Below, in pieces: positions 63,125 through 64,000 of a stretch of 64,000 bases of DNA; positions within the stretch are counted from its first letter, which is position 1; each line of letters begins with the position of its first letter. Where the stretch lies: assembly GCF_025210605.1 (NCBI RefSeq), contig NZ_JAOARI010000028.1, forward strand, positions 1 through 64,000, read 5' to 3'. Source of the DNA: Halodesulfovibrio sp. (lineage in GTDB: Bacteria; Desulfobacterota; Desulfovibrionia; Desulfovibrionales; Desulfovibrionaceae). Both the position numbers and the translations under genes were made by a program. The notes under the pieces were generated by a model that worked only from the letters and a program-made list of their open reading frames with translations, had not been told where the DNA came from and made no database searches.

Positions 63125-64000
63125 CTATTCATCTTGCAAAAGGTCGTCAACAAGCGCCTTCAGCTCACTTGTCATCTCAGTTAGCTCGGTAACCGACTGT
63201 GCAGATATTGACATGTTCTGCTCTGTCTCTTCAGCAATATGCTTAACCTCATCGGCTCTTCGGCTCACCTGCTCACTTGTAATTGCCTGTTGCTCACTTA
63301 CGGTAGCAATATGTTGAACCTGCTCAGCACTCGTTTCAATCATCTGTACGATTGAATTCAGAGAATCTCCAGCACTAGTCGCGAGTCCTGTCGACTTCTC
63401 AACAGTCTTCATGACACGCTCCATGCCAGCAATATTTTCCTGTGACGCCTGCTGAATATCTGTAATGGCTTGTCCTACCTCTTGAGTAGCATCCATGGTT
63501 TTTTCTGCGAGCTTCCGCACTTCATCTGCGACTACAGCAAACCCACGCCCAGCATCTCCAGCACGAGCAGCTTCAATAGCTGCAATAAGCGCCAGCAGGT
63601 TAGTCTGATCTGCAATATCTGAAATCACGTTCATAATGCTATTGATGCCCTCAGCTTTCGAAGCCAACTCATTAAAGTTCAACTTCATCTGCTCAGCCTG
63701 CCCATCTACTTCCGTAATTGCTTCACTAACAGAATTAACCACCGTTGCGCCATTCACAGCCCCTTCGCGTGCATTTTCAGCGTAACCAGACGCATTATTA
63801 GCATTGTGAGCAACATCCACAACAGAAGTATTAATCTCTTCCATTGCTATTGCAGCTTCAGCAGTTTTTTCCAGTTGAATCCTCGCTCCAGACACAGCAT
63901 CTTCAACATTTTCTGAAAGAGCGTGTGTTGCTTTTGTTACACGTCCAACAATTCCGTTTAACTGTCCCGCTGCTTGTAGTACCTTTTCGCGACGCGATTC
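63125..64000 (-). CDS. Methyl-accepting chemotaxis protein, C-terminal part
   Basis: The last 291 codons of a receptor that continues beyond the right edge. The signalling hairpin tip shows LLALIAAIEAARAGDAGRGF and AVVADEVRKLAEKT. Long coiled coils flank it, with methylation-type Glu/Gln/Ala stretches (EKTAEAAIAMEE). The sensing and membrane parts are outside the window. The reading frame is open to position 64000, upstream of a GTG codon at 63895. Confidence 0.93.
   Translation of the reverse strand, partial: ESRREKVLQAAGQLNGIVGRVTKATHALSENVEDAVSGARIQLEKTAEAAIAMEEINTSVVDVAHNANNASGYAENAREGAVNGATVVNSVSEAITEVDGQAEQMKLNFNELASKAEGINSIMNVISDIADQTNLLALIAAIEAARAGDAGRGFAVVADEVRKLAEKTMDATQEVGQAITDIQQASQENIAGMERVMKTVEKSTGLATSAGDSLNSIVQMIETSAEQVQHIATVSEQQAITSEQVSRRADEVKHIAEETEQNMSISAQSVTELTEMTSELKALVDDLLQDE

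Overview
The window looks like chromosome of a sulfate-reducing Desulfovibrionaceae member of moderate G+C, possibly a marine Halodesulfovibrio-like organism. The genus is an inference. The evidence is adjacent periplasmic [NiFeSe] (hysBA) and [NiFe] (hynBA) hydrogenase operons, a met8-hemX-hemA tetrapyrrole cluster, a fused ispDF, and an in-frame UGA selenocysteine codon in hysA. Almost everything is housekeeping or energy metabolism. The only mobile DNA seen is the end of an IS3-family element at the left edge.

Layout. 1-140: IS3-family terminus with the start of orfA. 223-6097: ettA, a PlsC-type acyltransferase, a TetR regulator, a conserved hypothetical gene, gluQ and a 56-residue basic ORF. 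6156-6408: a promoter, a strongly structured segment and a terminator that together look like an unannotated small RNA gene. 6719-14155: the hydrogenase island (hysB, hysA with Sec, protease, hynB, hynA, protease hynC, hypC). 14330-20125: ileS, lspA, a small membrane protein, a CpoB/YbgF-like lipoprotein, a NIL-domain ferredoxin and a PilZ-like protein. 20399-25024: cheZ, a CAT-anticodon tRNA, two Rrf2 regulators, and an SQR-like flavoprotein with a DUF1641 partner. 25445-29635: a 60-residue protein with a duplicated Trp motif, NIF3-like protein, zinc-ribbon protein, rnpB and ispDF. 29700-31932 (minus): two glycosyltransferases. 32118-36352: met8-hemX-hemA-hypothetical-tilS. 36436-39219: adk and an MscS-type channel. 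39254-42709 (minus): trkH, trkA, rpsT. 42852-53247 (minus): mfd, two parvulin/SurA-like chaperones, rodZ, recO, glyQ, glyS. 53371-55713: cheW, a small ORF and ugd. 56265-63011: pdxJ-acpS-nnr-CBS-tsaE, then lysC-cimA. The right edge cuts a methyl-accepting chemotaxis protein.

How parts fit. HysAB and HynAB carry Tat signals on their small subunits, and each large subunit ends in a short peptide after the His of DPU/C-x-x-C-x-x-H. The two nearby proteases presumably remove these peptides. Met8, HemX and HemA feed siroheme and heme synthesis. TilS would modify tRNA-Ile(CAU). TrkA and TrkH form a potassium uptake system. The SQR-like protein with DUF1641, preceded by two Rrf2 regulators and a clear palindrome, suggests a sulfur- or redox-responsive membrane oxidoreductase module.

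The least explained signals are the putative small RNA at 6191-6408, a noncoding element repeated at 9566, 56086 and (diverged) 59955 followed by small hairpins, the long hairpins around the Rrf2 genes, and two small proteins at 5927 and 25445.
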